64,000 nucleotides of DNA from Caballeronia sp. dw_276 (GCF_018449635.1 NZ_JAAVUV010000005.1:1-64000); one strand, 5' to 3'; positions 24,624 through 33,438 are shown, counted from the stretch's first letter. Notes: generated from the letters alone by a model not told the origin. Made by a program: numbers and translations.

Positions 24624-26516
24624 TCAAACTCTCTGCGCGGGGTCCGTTGACTGCGAGCGCCGCTGCGCATGCGCAGCAAGCCGCACGGGCGCGTTGGCTG
24701 CCCCGTATCCTTCGTAGCCGCCACGGCGTTCCACGATCTCGAGGAAAAAGCGTTCGTTGAATTGCTCGGTGTAAACGTGAAGAAACTCCCCGCCCGCCGG
24801 ATCGCGGTCGTAAAGAATGCCACCTTCGCGCATGAGATCGATCTGTGTATCGTCGAAGTCGAAGCGCGCTTGCAGGTCGTCGTAGTAATTGCGCGGAATG
24901 CGCAGCAACGCGACGCCTTGCTGGCGCAACGCGGCAACGGTCGCGAAGATGTCGTCCGTTGCAAACGCGACATGATTCAGCCCCGATCCTCGGTAAGTCG
25001 AAAGCGATTCGACCACGGACGTATGCCGGTCCGCCGACGCATTCAGCACGATCCGCACGGACCCGTCGCGGCTGCGCAGCGAACGGCTTCTAACCAGCCC
25101 GTAGGGGTCTGGCAAAAGCACCGACGCTTCTGCATCGAAACCAAAAGCCGCCTTGAAATACAGCACCCACGTGTCGAGCGTGTCGGCGGGAAGGTTCAGG
25201 CACACATGGTCGATGCGGCGCAACCGATCGCTGTCATTCGCGCTCTCGACATTGCCGAGATTAAAATCGGTTTCGTAGAGCGTGGGCTCGCCGGGCGCTT
25301 CATCGACGAAATATTGCAGGCTGCCATCTGGCGCCTGAACGCTCGGCACCACGCGTTCATTCGGGCCCACCTTGCCGGAAAACGGCGCAAAGCCGAACGC
25401 GGCGGCTCGCTCGAAGGCTTGCGCGGCGTTATCGACCCGGTATGCCGATGCACACACGGACAAGCCATGCGCCTGATGAAAGTCGCTTGCAAAAGAGTTG
25501 GCCTCTTCATTCAGCAGGATGCTCGCATCGCCCTGCACGTAGAGCGTGACATGTTTGGACCTGTGCCGCCCTGCCGCGCGAAAGCCCATGCGTTCGAGCC
25601 ATTGCGCGAGGGTCGGACCGCTATTGGCATCGACGGCGAATTCAAGGAATTGAAATCCCGTATGTGCAGGGGCGGCCGGTGGAAGAGACAGCGTTTCTTT
25701 CGACGCGTCCGCGCATTGCTCCTCGAGAAACAGCAACGAACGATAGCCATCGACAGCCGTTGCCGCATTCGGCGCCGCGCGAAAGCCATCGTTGAAAATC
25801 TCCAGCGACAGCGGTCCCGCATAACCCGATGCCAGCACTTCACGCGTGAAGCCCGTCACATCCAGATCGCCCTGCCCTGGAAAACAGCGGTAGTGCCGGC
25901 TCCATTCGAGCACATCCATGGCCATCTTAGGGGCATCGGCGATCTGCACGAACGTGATGCGATCGGCGGGGATGCTTGCGATCTCATCGAGCGAATCGCC
26001 GATGGACAGCGTATGGAAGCTGTCGAGAATCAAGCCGAGGTTCGGATGATCGAGCGTATCGACCAGCCGCCACGCATGCTTGTACGAGTTGACATGGCGG
26101 CCCCATGCAAGCGCTTCATAGCCCGCGATCACGCCTTCGGTGCGCGCAAGTTCAGCAAATTGTCCAAGCTGGTCGATGATCAACTTGTCGTCGCGAATCG
26201 TATTTGCCGATGCGTTGCTGCAGACCAGCACGCGGTCCGTACCCAGCGCGTGCATGAGGTCGAACTTGCGGCGGGCGCGTTCCAGGTTGCGCGCGAGCTG
26301 GTCGGGGCTGACGCCTTCGAAGTCGCGGAACGGCTGATACAGCATGATCTTGAGGCCGAGATCGGCACAAATCTTCTTTACTTCGGCAGGCGAGCCGTCG
26401 AAGTACAGCAGATCGTTTTCGAAGATCTCCACACCGTCGAATCCGGCTGCGCTGATGGCTTTCAGTTTTTCAACGAGCGTGCCGCTGATTGATACGGTGG
26501 CGATGGATCGTTGCAT
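24624..26516 (-). CDS. quiC: 3-dehydroshikimate dehydratase fused to an HPPD-like domain
   Basis: 630 residues. The N-terminal sugar-phosphate-isomerase-like TIM barrel (1-270) carries the metal ligands of QuiC1-type dehydroshikimate dehydratases at Glu134 (GYEALAW), Asp165 (LILDSFH), Gln191 (VQIADA) and Glu239 (LEIFND). The C-terminal half (285-610) is a two-module vicinal-oxygen-chelate domain with His437, His515 and Glu593 in iron-ligand positions, and retains the I-V-L-N asparagine. The first domain turns 3-dehydroshikimate into protocatechuate, the committed step of quinate/shikimate degradation. The role of the second is not established by sequence. The gene follows the BKACE gene by 9 bp (one operon). 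Confidence 0.92.
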   Translation of the reverse strand: MQRSIATVSISGTLVEKLKAISAAGFDGVEIFENDLLYFDGSPAEVKKICADLGLKIMLYQPFRDFEGVSPDQLARNLERARRKFDLMHALGTDRVLVCSNASANTIRDDKLIIDQLGQFAELARTEGVIAGYEALAWGRHVNSYKHAWRLVDTLDHPNLGLILDSFHTLSIGDSLDEIASIPADRITFVQIADAPKMAMDVLEWSRHYRCFPGQGDLDVTGFTREVLASGYAGPLSLEIFNDGFRAAPNAATAVDGYRSLLFLEEQCADASKETLSLPPAAPAHTGFQFLEFAVDANSGPTLAQWLERMGFRAAGRHRSKHVTLYVQGDASILLNEEANSFASDFHQAHGLSVCASAYRVDNAAQAFERAAAFGFAPFSGKVGPNERVVPSVQAPDGSLQYFVDEAPGEPTLYETDFNLGNVESANDSDRLRRIDHVCLNLPADTLDTWVLYFKAAFGFDAEASVLLPDPYGLVRSRSLRSRDGSVRIVLNASADRHTSVVESLSTYRGSGLNHVAFATDDIFATVAALRQQGVALLRIPRNYYDDLQARFDFDDTQIDLMREGGILYDRDPAGGEFLHVYTEQFNERFFLEIVERRGGYEGYGAANAPVRLAAHAQRRSQSTDPAQRV

Positions 26517-26525
26517 CGTGCGCTC

Positions 26526-27368
26526 TTAATGTTGCGTGGTGATGGCGGGAAGATGCAGCAACTCGCGTGCTTGCACAGCGGTCGCAACCTCGCGTCCATA
26601 CTCGGCACAAAGCGACGCAACCCTCCCGACCAGTTGCGCATTGCTACTGGCGAGCGTGTCCTTGTCCCAACGAATGTTGTCTTCCAGACCCGTGCGGCAA
26701 TGCCCGCCAAGCTCGAGCGTCCAACGGTTCACTTCAAGCTGATGCCGCCCGATCCCCGCCGCTGTCCAGGTGGCATCGGGCAACTCGGCGCGCAAGCGCT
26801 CGACTTCGAATGCAAGGATCTCGCGCTTCGCCGGCAACGCATTCTTCACGCCCATCACGAATTGCACATGTACCGGCGATGCAAGCAAACCCTGTGCAAC
26901 GAGGTCCACCGTGCTGTAAAGCATCGCGAGGTCGAAGATCTCGATCTCGGGCTTGACGTTGTGATCGAGCATCGACTTTGCCAGCGATCTGACAAAATCA
27001 GGCGGATTTTCATAGACCGTCGTCGGGAAATTGACCGACCCGGTTGCAAGCGACGCCATGTCGGGACGCAAGTCGAGCATCGCGCCTCGTTGTTCGAATG
27101 AGCGGCCGCGGCCGCCCGTCGAAAACTGGATGATGATGTCCGGGCAATGCTTGCGGATGCCCGCCTGCAATTCTTCGAAACGCGATCGGTCCGAACTCGA
27201 ATTCTCCTGTTCGTCGCGAACGTGCAGATGCACAAGCGACGCGCCCGCTTCATAGGACTCGTGCGTGCTTTCGATCTGCTCGGCAATCGATATGGGCACA
27301 GCGGGATTGTCTTTCTTGCGCGGCACGGACCCGGTAACCGCGACGGAGATGATGCAGGGATCAGTCAT
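26526..27368 (-). CDS. Beta-keto acid cleavage enzyme (BKACE, formerly DUF849)
   Basis: 280 residues; ATG 27368 or 27380 are both possible. It has the BKACE TIM-barrel signatures: ISVAVTGSVPRK at the N terminus, SLVHLHVRDEQ with the two zinc-binding histidines, IIIQFSTGGRGR, and GGHCRTGLEDN near the end. These enzymes condense a beta-keto acid with acetyl-CoA to give acetoacetate and a new acyl-CoA; known substrates include 3-keto-5-aminohexanoate, dehydrocarnitine and beta-ketoadipate. It lies 94 bp after the shikimate-type permease and 9 bp before quiC. The neighbourhood suggests beta-ketoadipate as substrate, which is inference. Confidence 0.85.
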   Translation of the reverse strand: MTDPCIISVAVTGSVPRKKDNPAVPISIAEQIESTHESYEAGASLVHLHVRDEQENSSSDRSRFEELQAGIRKHCPDIIIQFSTGGRGRSFEQRGAMLDLRPDMASLATGSVNFPTTVYENPPDFVRSLAKSMLDHNVKPEIEIFDLAMLYSTVDLVAQGLLASPVHVQFVMGVKNALPAKREILAFEVERLRAELPDATWTAAGIGRHQLEVNRWTLELGGHCRTGLEDNIRWDKDTLASSNAQLVGRVASLCAEYGREVATAVQARELLHLPAITTQH

Positions 27369-27462
27369 GACTGCGTCCATTGATTGAGTCTATGTTTGCA
27401 GGGCATCGCTCGAACAACATCCAAGTCACGCCCTCTCTCAGGTTCCAGGCCACACCTCTGGT

Positions 27463-28770
27463 TCAGGTCTTTTTCATCTTCGCGGCCACGAGCACCGATA
27501 GCGCGCATCCGATGGCAAGATACGCCGCAACCGGATGCCACGAACCACCGGCGAAGCTCACCAGCGCCACCGCAATGAACGGCGTGAATCCGCCGCCGAC
27601 CACGCTCGCCACCTGGTAGCCCACGCCCGCGCCGCTGTAACGGTATTCGGTGCCGAAGAGTTCGGTGAACATCGGCTGCTGGACGCTCACCACCATGTCG
27701 TGCGCAATGTTCGCAAGCATCACCGAGAAGATGACGATCCAGACAGTCGAGCGTGCATCGAGTGCGAGAAAGAACGGCACGGCGCTCAACATGCCGATCA
27801 CCGCGCCGATGATGTAGATCCGGCGGCGGCCGAAGCGGTCGGCGAGGATGGCGAAACACGGGATGGTCAGAATGCTGACGGCGCCAACCAGCAAGCCTAT
27901 GTTCAGGAAAAACTGGCGCGGCATGCCGAGATTGCTCGTGGAATAGCTCAGCGCGAAAGCGGTGACGATGTACATCGTAAAAAGCTCTGCGAGACGCAGC
28001 GCGATGATCAGCAGGAACGCTTTCGGATGCTGGCGCAGCGCTTCGAAGATGGGCAGGCGTTTGGCTTTTTGTCCCTTTTCGATGACCTTGTGCACGAACT
28101 CCTGTGACTCTTCCATGCTCGATCGAACCCACAATCCAATCAGCACGAGCACGACGCTGAACACGAACGGAATGCGCCAGCCCCAGCTCTTGAAGGTGGC
28201 GTCGTCCATGGTCTGGCTGAGAATGGAGACAATGCCCGTTGCCAGGATCAGCCCGACGCCATAACCGACTTGCACGCCGCTGCTATAGAACGCTTTCTTT
28301 TTGCTCGGCGCGCTTTCCACCGCCATCAGCGCCGCCCCGCCCCATTCGCCGCCTACAGCAAACCCCTGGATCGCACGCAACGCGATCAACAACACCGGCG
28401 CCCACCAGCCGACAGTCGCAAATGTAGGCAACAGACCAATCAACGCCGTCGACAAACCCATCATCATCACGGTCAGCACAAGCATGCGTTTGCGGCCAAG
28501 CCTGTCGCCGTAGTGGCCGAACACGAATCCGCCCAGCGGCCGGAACAGGAACCCCACGCCGAACGTGCCGAACGCCGCGAGCGTGCCCATCGCCGGGCTG
28601 ACCTTCGGGAAGAACTCGGTGTTGAACACAATCGCGGCGATGATCCCGTAGAGCAGGAAGTCATACCAGTCGACCACTGCGCCTACGAAACTGCCGAGTG
28701 CCGCCTTGCGGGCGCGGCTCTTGTCGAGGTCGATACTGGCGACGTCGACAGGCTGGATTGCGATAGTCAT
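27463..28770 (-). CDS. MHS-family permease, ShiA-like
   Basis: 435 residues from ATG 28770. It has the metabolite:H+ symporter hallmarks: VGAVVDWYDFLLYGIIAAIV in helix 1, GGFVFGHYGDRLGRKRML as motif A, and IQGFAVGGEWGGAAL in helix 4. ShiA and related MHS carriers import shikimate, alpha-ketoglutarate or protocatechuate-like acids. It is the first gene of the minus-strand quinate/shikimate block, and has two PcaR-like sites about 140-175 bp upstream. Shikimate is the likely cargo by context. Confidence 0.87.
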   Translation of the reverse strand: MTIAIQPVDVASIDLDKSRARKAALGSFVGAVVDWYDFLLYGIIAAIVFNTEFFPKVSPAMGTLAAFGTFGVGFLFRPLGGFVFGHYGDRLGRKRMLVLTVMMMGLSTALIGLLPTFATVGWWAPVLLIALRAIQGFAVGGEWGGAALMAVESAPSKKKAFYSSGVQVGYGVGLILATGIVSILSQTMDDATFKSWGWRIPFVFSVVLVLIGLWVRSSMEESQEFVHKVIEKGQKAKRLPIFEALRQHPKAFLLIIALRLAELFTMYIVTAFALSYSTSNLGMPRQFFLNIGLLVGAVSILTIPCFAILADRFGRRRIYIIGAVIGMLSAVPFFLALDARSTVWIVIFSVMLANIAHDMVVSVQQPMFTELFGTEYRYSGAGVGYQVASVVGGGFTPFIAVALVSFAGGSWHPVAAYLAIGCALSVLVAAKMKKT

Positions 28771-28908
28771 TGCGTTGTCTCTGATCTGTATTGGTTTGAC
28801 TGTCCGATGTTTTTTTACGTGCCGCCCGCGTGGGCGGGTCGATCGGTTCAGCGGTGAATGGAGCATAGGGTGGCGTCTTTCGTGGAGCAATGGTTTCCGT
28901 TGATTGCG

Positions 28909-28944
28909 ATGCGATTATCGAACGAGAATGTGCGATTAGCGATC
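28909..28944. promoter_or_regulatory. PcaR-like operator pair upstream of the ShiA-like gene
   Basis: On the minus strand the two copies read GTTCGATAATCGCAT (28909-28923, 14/15 to the recalled PcaR site) and GATCGCTAATCGCAC (28930-28944, 13/15). They are direct repeats with a 21-bp spacing, about two helical turns. A 14-mer, GCGATTATCGAACG at 28911-28924, occurs as its exact reverse complement at 23308-23321 in the porin promoter region. Confidence 0.72.
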
Positions 28945-29040
28945 GTTTTGGGGGTTAGCACTAAGGCACAGAGCCGTTCCCGGGACGCATGCTAACGGGA
29001 TTCTGCGAAACGGGCGCGCCGAACATAAGAGCGCTCGCGT

Positions 29041-29055
29041 GAGCGATAATCGCCC
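29041..29055 (+). promoter_or_regulatory. Weaker PcaR-like site before the IclR gene
   Basis: GAGCGATAATCGCCC shares 11 of 15 positions with GTTCGATAATCGCAC and lies 36-50 bp before the start of the IclR gene. This would suit autoregulation. Confidence 0.45.
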
Positions 29056-29090
29056 GTACGTCATCACTGATCGCACAAAAACCAGGGTTA

Positions 29091-29870
29091 ATGCTCATGA
29101 CCAAACGCCCGCCGCTCGACAAACGCGACTGGATCGCGGGACTCGAAAAAGGTCTTGCGATACTCGAGGCTTTCGACAGCGAACATGCGCGCATGACGCC
29201 GACCCAGGCCGCGACCCGCACAGGCATGACGCGCACGGCCGCGCGGCGGCATTTGCTGACGCTGGAACATCTGGGCTACGTCGAAAGCGACGGCAAGCTC
29301 TTCGGGCTTACCCCACGCGTGCTGCGGGTTGGATGGTCGTATTTCGATTCCGCGCGCTTGCCCAAGCTGGTTCAGCCCTACCTGCAACAACTCAGCGCGA
29401 CGCTCAACGAGTCGGTCTACATGAGCGTGCTCGACGAATGGGAGCTCGTGTTCATCGCGCGCAACGGGACCTCGCGCGTGATGACGACCGGCTTCGTGCT
29501 CGGGGCGCGCGTCCCGGCGCCATTGACGTCGCCCGGCGTTGTGCTGCTCGCCCACAAGCCCGACGAAGAAGCGGTCCACGAGTGGCTCAACACCACGTCG
29601 CTCGCGCCGTTCACGCCGCATACGCTGACCAACAAGGTCCGGCTGCAGGAGAAAATCCGTCAGGCGCGCGCCGATGGCTTTGCGGTCATCGAACAGCAAC
29701 TGCAGGTCGGCGTGCGCGGCATTGCGGTGCCGGTGAAAGACAGACATGGTGAAGTCGTGGCGGCGCTCAGCACCAACATGCCGATAGGACGTGAAACCAC
29801 CGAAGCCGCGACGAATCGCGTGGTGCATCATCTGCAAGAGACCGCGCTCGCCATGCTGAATGTGGTCTGA
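29091..29870 (+). CDS. IclR-family regulator, PcaR/PobR-like
   Basis: 259 residues (ATG 29097 is an alternative start). The N-terminal winged helix (WIAGLEKGLAILEAFDSEHA, then TPTQAATRTGMTRTAARRHL) is that of the PcaR/PcaU/PobR branch of IclR. The C-terminal effector domain contains the usual VPVKDRHGEVVAALS strand. It is divergent from the quinate/shikimate block. PcaR-like sites flank its own promoter and also lie upstream of the porin operon 6 kb away, so it is the best candidate for the pathway regulator. Inducer (protocatechuate or beta-ketoadipate in relatives) is not determinable. Confidence 0.87.
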   Translation: MLMTKRPPLDKRDWIAGLEKGLAILEAFDSEHARMTPTQAATRTGMTRTAARRHLLTLEHLGYVESDGKLFGLTPRVLRVGWSYFDSARLPKLVQPYLQQLSATLNESVYMSVLDEWELVFIARNGTSRVMTTGFVLGARVPAPLTSPGVVLLAHKPDEEAVHEWLNTTSLAPFTPHTLTNKVRLQEKIRQARADGFAVIEQQLQVGVRGIAVPVKDRHGEVVAALSTNMPIGRETTEAATNRVVHHLQETALAMLNVV

Positions 29871-29885
29871 GCGAGCACAGACATC

Positions 29886-30800
29886 ATGAATCTACGGCAC
29901 CTGCACGCGTTTGTGGTCCTCGCGGAAGAACTCAACTTCAGCCGCGCGGCGGACCGGTTGCATATTGCGCAGCCCGCGCTCAGCCAGCAGATTCGCGCGT
30001 TGGAAGAACGGCTTGGCACGCAACTCGTGGACCGGGGCAGCCGTCCGCTGCGCCTGACCGAAGCGGGAAGTTATTTGTGCATCGAGGCGCGACAGATACT
30101 TGCATCGTACGATCAGGCCGCGCTCGGCACGCGTGAAATCGGACTCGGCTTGCGCGGGTGGCTCGGCATAGGGTTCACGCGTTCGTCGATGTACAGCGTG
30201 CTGCCTCCCGCGCTGAAGGCATTTCATCGCGCTTATCCCAACGTCGAGTTGAAACTCTTCGAGATGCTGACCGAAGAACAGACCGACGCGCTACACGAGA
30301 CGCGGATTCACGTCGCCATCGGGCGGCAGGTTCAGGCCATTGCAGGCTGCACCACGCTGCCACTGTTGCACGAACGGGTCACGGTTGTACTCGCTCCGGA
30401 TCATCCGCTTGCACGCAAGAAGTCGGTGCGCATCACGCAACTCGCCGATACCCCGCTCGTGCTCTACCCCAAGCATTCGAACGGGTTGTACTCGCGCTTC
30501 GTGGAGTCGCTCTATCGCAATGCCAGCGTCACGCCGCATATCGCGCATCAGGCTTACGAGATCCAGACGGCCATCGCGCTGGTCGCGGCCGGGCTGGGCG
30601 TGACGTTCGTGGGCGAGTCAGTCGCGCGGCACGGACGGTCCGACGTCGTCTATCTTCGTCTCGATGCACCGTTGGCTTCGCAGACCACGACACTTTCAGC
30701 AAGCTTTCGCAGCGACGATACATCGTCTCATCTTCAGGCGTTTCTCAAGTGCCTCACGCCAGTGCCTGCGCGTGGGTCCGACCCAGCGCCCGCACTATAA
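29886..30800 (+). CDS. LysR-family regulator, CatR/BenM-like
   Basis: 304 residues starting MNLRHLHAFVVLAEELNFSR, with the helix-turn-helix AADRLHIAQPALSQQIRALE, typical of the aromatic-acid branch of LysR (CatM/BenM/CatR). It starts 15 bp after the IclR stop, so the two regulators are probably one transcript. Downstream on the same strand are a permease and the ligJ/ligK genes, which it may activate. Having IclR and LysR together at the junction of two aromatic-acid modules suggests layered control. Confidence 0.84.
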   Translation: MNLRHLHAFVVLAEELNFSRAADRLHIAQPALSQQIRALEERLGTQLVDRGSRPLRLTEAGSYLCIEARQILASYDQAALGTREIGLGLRGWLGIGFTRSSMYSVLPPALKAFHRAYPNVELKLFEMLTEEQTDALHETRIHVAIGRQVQAIAGCTTLPLLHERVTVVLAPDHPLARKKSVRITQLADTPLVLYPKHSNGLYSRFVESLYRNASVTPHIAHQAYEIQTAIALVAAGLGVTFVGESVARHGRSDVVYLRLDAPLASQTTTLSASFRSDDTSSHLQAFLKCLTPVPARGSDPAPAL

Positions 30801-31052
30801 GTAAATCATTATAAAAAGATAAAAACACGGTCTTGGACGTGCCGCGTTCAGGTTCTTAAGATCACTCCATCAGTCAGGCATCCCGCGCGGCGGCAAGGTC
30901 CGCCGCAGTCCTGAACGCTCGCATGACAACACGCTCCGGATTTGAATCAGACAATCGCCGGCATTGCGCCGCGTAAATACGCTTTTCCGTACCAAAGCGA
31001 ATCGCACATACGACACCCGGTCCACGGGCGCTAAAAAAGACAGGAGACGTTG
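30801..31052. promoter_or_regulatory. Control region before the permease-ligJ-ligK operon
   Basis: 252 bp, AT-rich just after the LysR stop (30800-30830, including TCATTATAAAAAGA, which fits T-N11-A), then GC-rich. The permease start at 31053 has an AGGAGA ribosome site. No terminator hairpin was found for the LysR gene. Confidence 0.4.
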
Positions 31053-32381
31053 ATGATCGATCCGATCGAAAGCTCGACCATGCGCAAGGTGTACGGCCGC
31101 CTGATGCCGCTGCTCTTCGCGATGATGTTCTTCAATTATCTCGACCGGATCAACATCGGTTTCGCCGCGCTCGATATGAACAAGGAGCTCGGCTTCAGCC
31201 CCGCCGTATTCGGCTTCGCAGGCAGCATCTTTTTCTTTGGCTACATGCTGCTCGAAGTGCCGAGCAATTTATTGCTGCATCGGCTTGGCGCCCGGCTCTG
31301 GATCGCGCGGATTCTTCTGACGTGGGGCGCGGTCGCGGCCGCAACCGCATTTGTCTTCAGCGAGTCGAGCTTCTACGTGCTGCGTTTCCTGCTCGGCGTG
31401 ATGGAAGCGGGTTTTCTGCCCGGCGTTGCGGTGTACCTGACGAAGTGGTTTCCGTTGCGCTACCGCGCACGAGCGGTGGGTGGCTACATCATCGCGGGAT
31501 CGTTTTCAGCGGTGCTCGGCGGACCCATCTCGACCGCGCTCATGACCTACGCGAACGGACCGCTCGGCCTGCAAGGATGGCAATGGATGTTCATCCTCGA
31601 AGGCGTTCCCGCAATGTTGCTCGGCTTGCTGACCTTGCGCCTGATGACGGAGCGCCCGTCGGAAGCAGCGTGGCTCACGCCCGAACAACAACACTGGCTC
31701 GAATCCACGCTTGCGAAAGAACGCGAAGCGCTCGGCGCCGATAAACACTTCCCAATGCTGCGCGTAGCCAGCGATATCCGCGTCTGGAGTCTTGCATGTC
31801 TCTTCGGCTGCGCACTCGTGGGTATCTATGGTCTCTTCCTGTGGCTGCCGCAGATCGTGAAGAGCCTGGGTCATCTGAGCAATCTGGAGGTCGGGTTCCT
31901 GTCCGCCGTGCCGCCGCTTCTTGGTGTTGTCGGCACGCTCGTGATCAGCCGCAGCTCGGACAGAACCGGCGACCGGAAGAAGCATCTTGCCTTCGTGTAT
32001 GGGATGAGCGCGCTCGCAATTGCAGGCAGCGCTTATGCGCCGAACCCGGTGATCGCCTATGCGCTGCTTTGCGTGACGGGACTCTTCATCTATGCAGGCA
32101 ATCCGCTGTTCTGGAGTCTCGCTTCATCGTTCAGGACGGGTGCGGCGGGCGCCGCGACGATTGCGCTGATCAACACCATCGCGCAGTTCGGCGGACTGGT
32201 CGGGCCGTGGAGCATTGGTCTCGTGCGCAGCGCGACGGGCAACTTCAAGCTCGCGCTCCTGACCATTGCAGCCTTCCTGGTCGTGGCAACCGTCATTGCC
32301 CTGGTGATGCGCGTGAAACCCACGGAAGACGAACTCGATGCGATGCCCGCCGGCGACTCCCCTGCGGGACATCTTCATTAA
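31053..32381 (+). CDS. MFS aromatic-acid permease, ACS family
   Basis: 442 residues from ATG 31053, preceded by AGGAGACGTTG. The signature FNYLDRINIGFAALDMNKEL is that of anion:cation symporters, as are EVPSNLLLHRLGARLWIARI and GVMEAGFLPGVAVYLTKWFP. It is first in an operon with the LigJ- and LigK-type enzymes (22-bp and 13-bp gaps). It therefore probably imports gallate, protocatechuate or a ring-cleavage product such as 4-oxalomesaconate or a related tricarboxylate. Confidence 0.83.
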   Translation: MIDPIESSTMRKVYGRLMPLLFAMMFFNYLDRINIGFAALDMNKELGFSPAVFGFAGSIFFFGYMLLEVPSNLLLHRLGARLWIARILLTWGAVAAATAFVFSESSFYVLRFLLGVMEAGFLPGVAVYLTKWFPLRYRARAVGGYIIAGSFSAVLGGPISTALMTYANGPLGLQGWQWMFILEGVPAMLLGLLTLRLMTERPSEAAWLTPEQQHWLESTLAKEREALGADKHFPMLRVASDIRVWSLACLFGCALVGIYGLFLWLPQIVKSLGHLSNLEVGFLSAVPPLLGVVGTLVISRSSDRTGDRKKHLAFVYGMSALAIAGSAYAPNPVIAYALLCVTGLFIYAGNPLFWSLASSFRTGAAGAATIALINTIAQFGGLVGPWSIGLVRSATGNFKLALLTIAAFLVVATVIALVMRVKPTEDELDAMPAGDSPAGHLH

Positions 32382-32402
32382 GCCCTGATCTGGAACCCAG
32401 CA

Positions 32403-33425
32403 ATGATTATCGATTGTCACGGTCACTACACGACATCCCCGCCCGAACACGAAGCATGGCGCGCGGCGCAGATTACCGCGTTGAAGGACGGCTTGCCGCC
32501 TCCTCCGCGCCCCGTTATCACCGACGACCAGATACGCGAGAGCATCGAAGCAGGACAGTTGCGCATTCAGCGCGAGCGCGGCACCGATCTCACGATCTTC
32601 TCCCCGCGCGCGGCCGGCATGGGCCATCACCTCGCCGGCGCCGATGCCAACGCCCACTGGTCGCAAGAGAGCAACGACCTGGTTCATCGTGTGTGCTCGC
32701 TTTTTCCTCGCAGCTTCGTGGGCGTATGCCAATTGCCGCAGGCACCGGGCGTGGCACCTTCGAATTGCATTACCGAGTTGCGCCGATGTGTCGATGAACT
32801 GGGCTTTGTAGGGTGCAACCTGAACCCCGATCCATCTGGCGGTCACTGGACCGGCTTGCCGCTGACCGACCGCTCCTGGTACCCGTTATATGAAGCGATG
32901 GTCGAATTCGACGTGCCCGCAATGATTCACGTTTCATCGTCGTGCAACGCGAACTTCCACGCGACCGGCGCGCACTACATCAACGGCGACACGTCCGCCT
33001 TCATGCAGCTGCTGAGCGGCGACCTGTTCGCCGACTTCCCCACATTACGCTTCATCATCCCGCATGGCGGCGGCGCTGTTCCTTATCACTGGGGGCGGTA
33101 TCGCGGGCTCGCGCAGGACATGAAAAAGCCTTTGTTGAAGGACTATTTGCTCAAGAACGTGTTCTTCGATACCTGCGTGTATCACCAGCCCGGCACCGAC
33201 CTGCTGGCCAAAGTGATACCCGTTGAGAACATCCTGTTTGCATCGGAGACGATCGGCGCGGTTCAGGGCATCGATCCCGAGACGGGGCATTACTACGACG
33301 ATACCCGCCGTTATATCGATAACATCGAATGGCTCTCGGCCGCCGATCGCCAACGCATTTATGAAGACAACGCGCGCGCTGTATATCCGCGTCTTTCAAA
33401 CCAGATCACCCGCCAGTTTTCCTGA
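32403..33425 (+). CDS. ligJ: 4-oxalomesaconate hydratase (LigJ-type amidohydrolase fold)
   Basis: 340 residues. The N-terminal MIIDCHGHYT carries the paired metal-binding histidines (6 and 8) of the amidohydrolase superfamily; later metal or acid residues are in AMIHVSSS, FIIPHGGGAVPYH and LFASETIG. Length and motifs match LigJ of the protocatechuate 4,5-cleavage pathway, which hydrates 4-oxalomesaconate to 4-carboxy-4-hydroxy-2-oxoadipate. The immediate neighbour is the aldolase for that product, which strongly supports the call. The LmbE-type GalB hydratase of pseudomonads is an unrelated analogue. Confidence 0.88.
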   Translation: MIIDCHGHYTTSPPEHEAWRAAQITALKDGLPPPPRPVITDDQIRESIEAGQLRIQRERGTDLTIFSPRAAGMGHHLAGADANAHWSQESNDLVHRVCSLFPRSFVGVCQLPQAPGVAPSNCITELRRCVDELGFVGCNLNPDPSGGHWTGLPLTDRSWYPLYEAMVEFDVPAMIHVSSSCNANFHATGAHYINGDTSAFMQLLSGDLFADFPTLRFIIPHGGGAVPYHWGRYRGLAQDMKKPLLKDYLLKNVFFDTCVYHQPGTDLLAKVIPVENILFASETIGAVQGIDPETGHYYDDTRRYIDNIEWLSAADRQRIYEDNARAVYPRLSNQITRQFS

Positions 33426-33438
33426 AGGAGAAACAGTC

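Larger units (their letters stand above)
28771..29090. other. Divergent control region, MHS permease versus IclR
   Basis: 320 bp without a gene. It holds three PcaR-like sites (28909-28944 as a pair, 29041-29055 single, separate entries) placed between the divergent starts 28770 and 29091. Nothing else distinctive was seen. Confidence 0.5.

Noticed and set aside
24669-26492. A 607-codon plus-strand open frame opposite quiC
   Set aside because: It is exactly antisense to quiC, whose catalytic residues are all intact. Its composition (Arg, His, Ala) is that of an antisense shadow.
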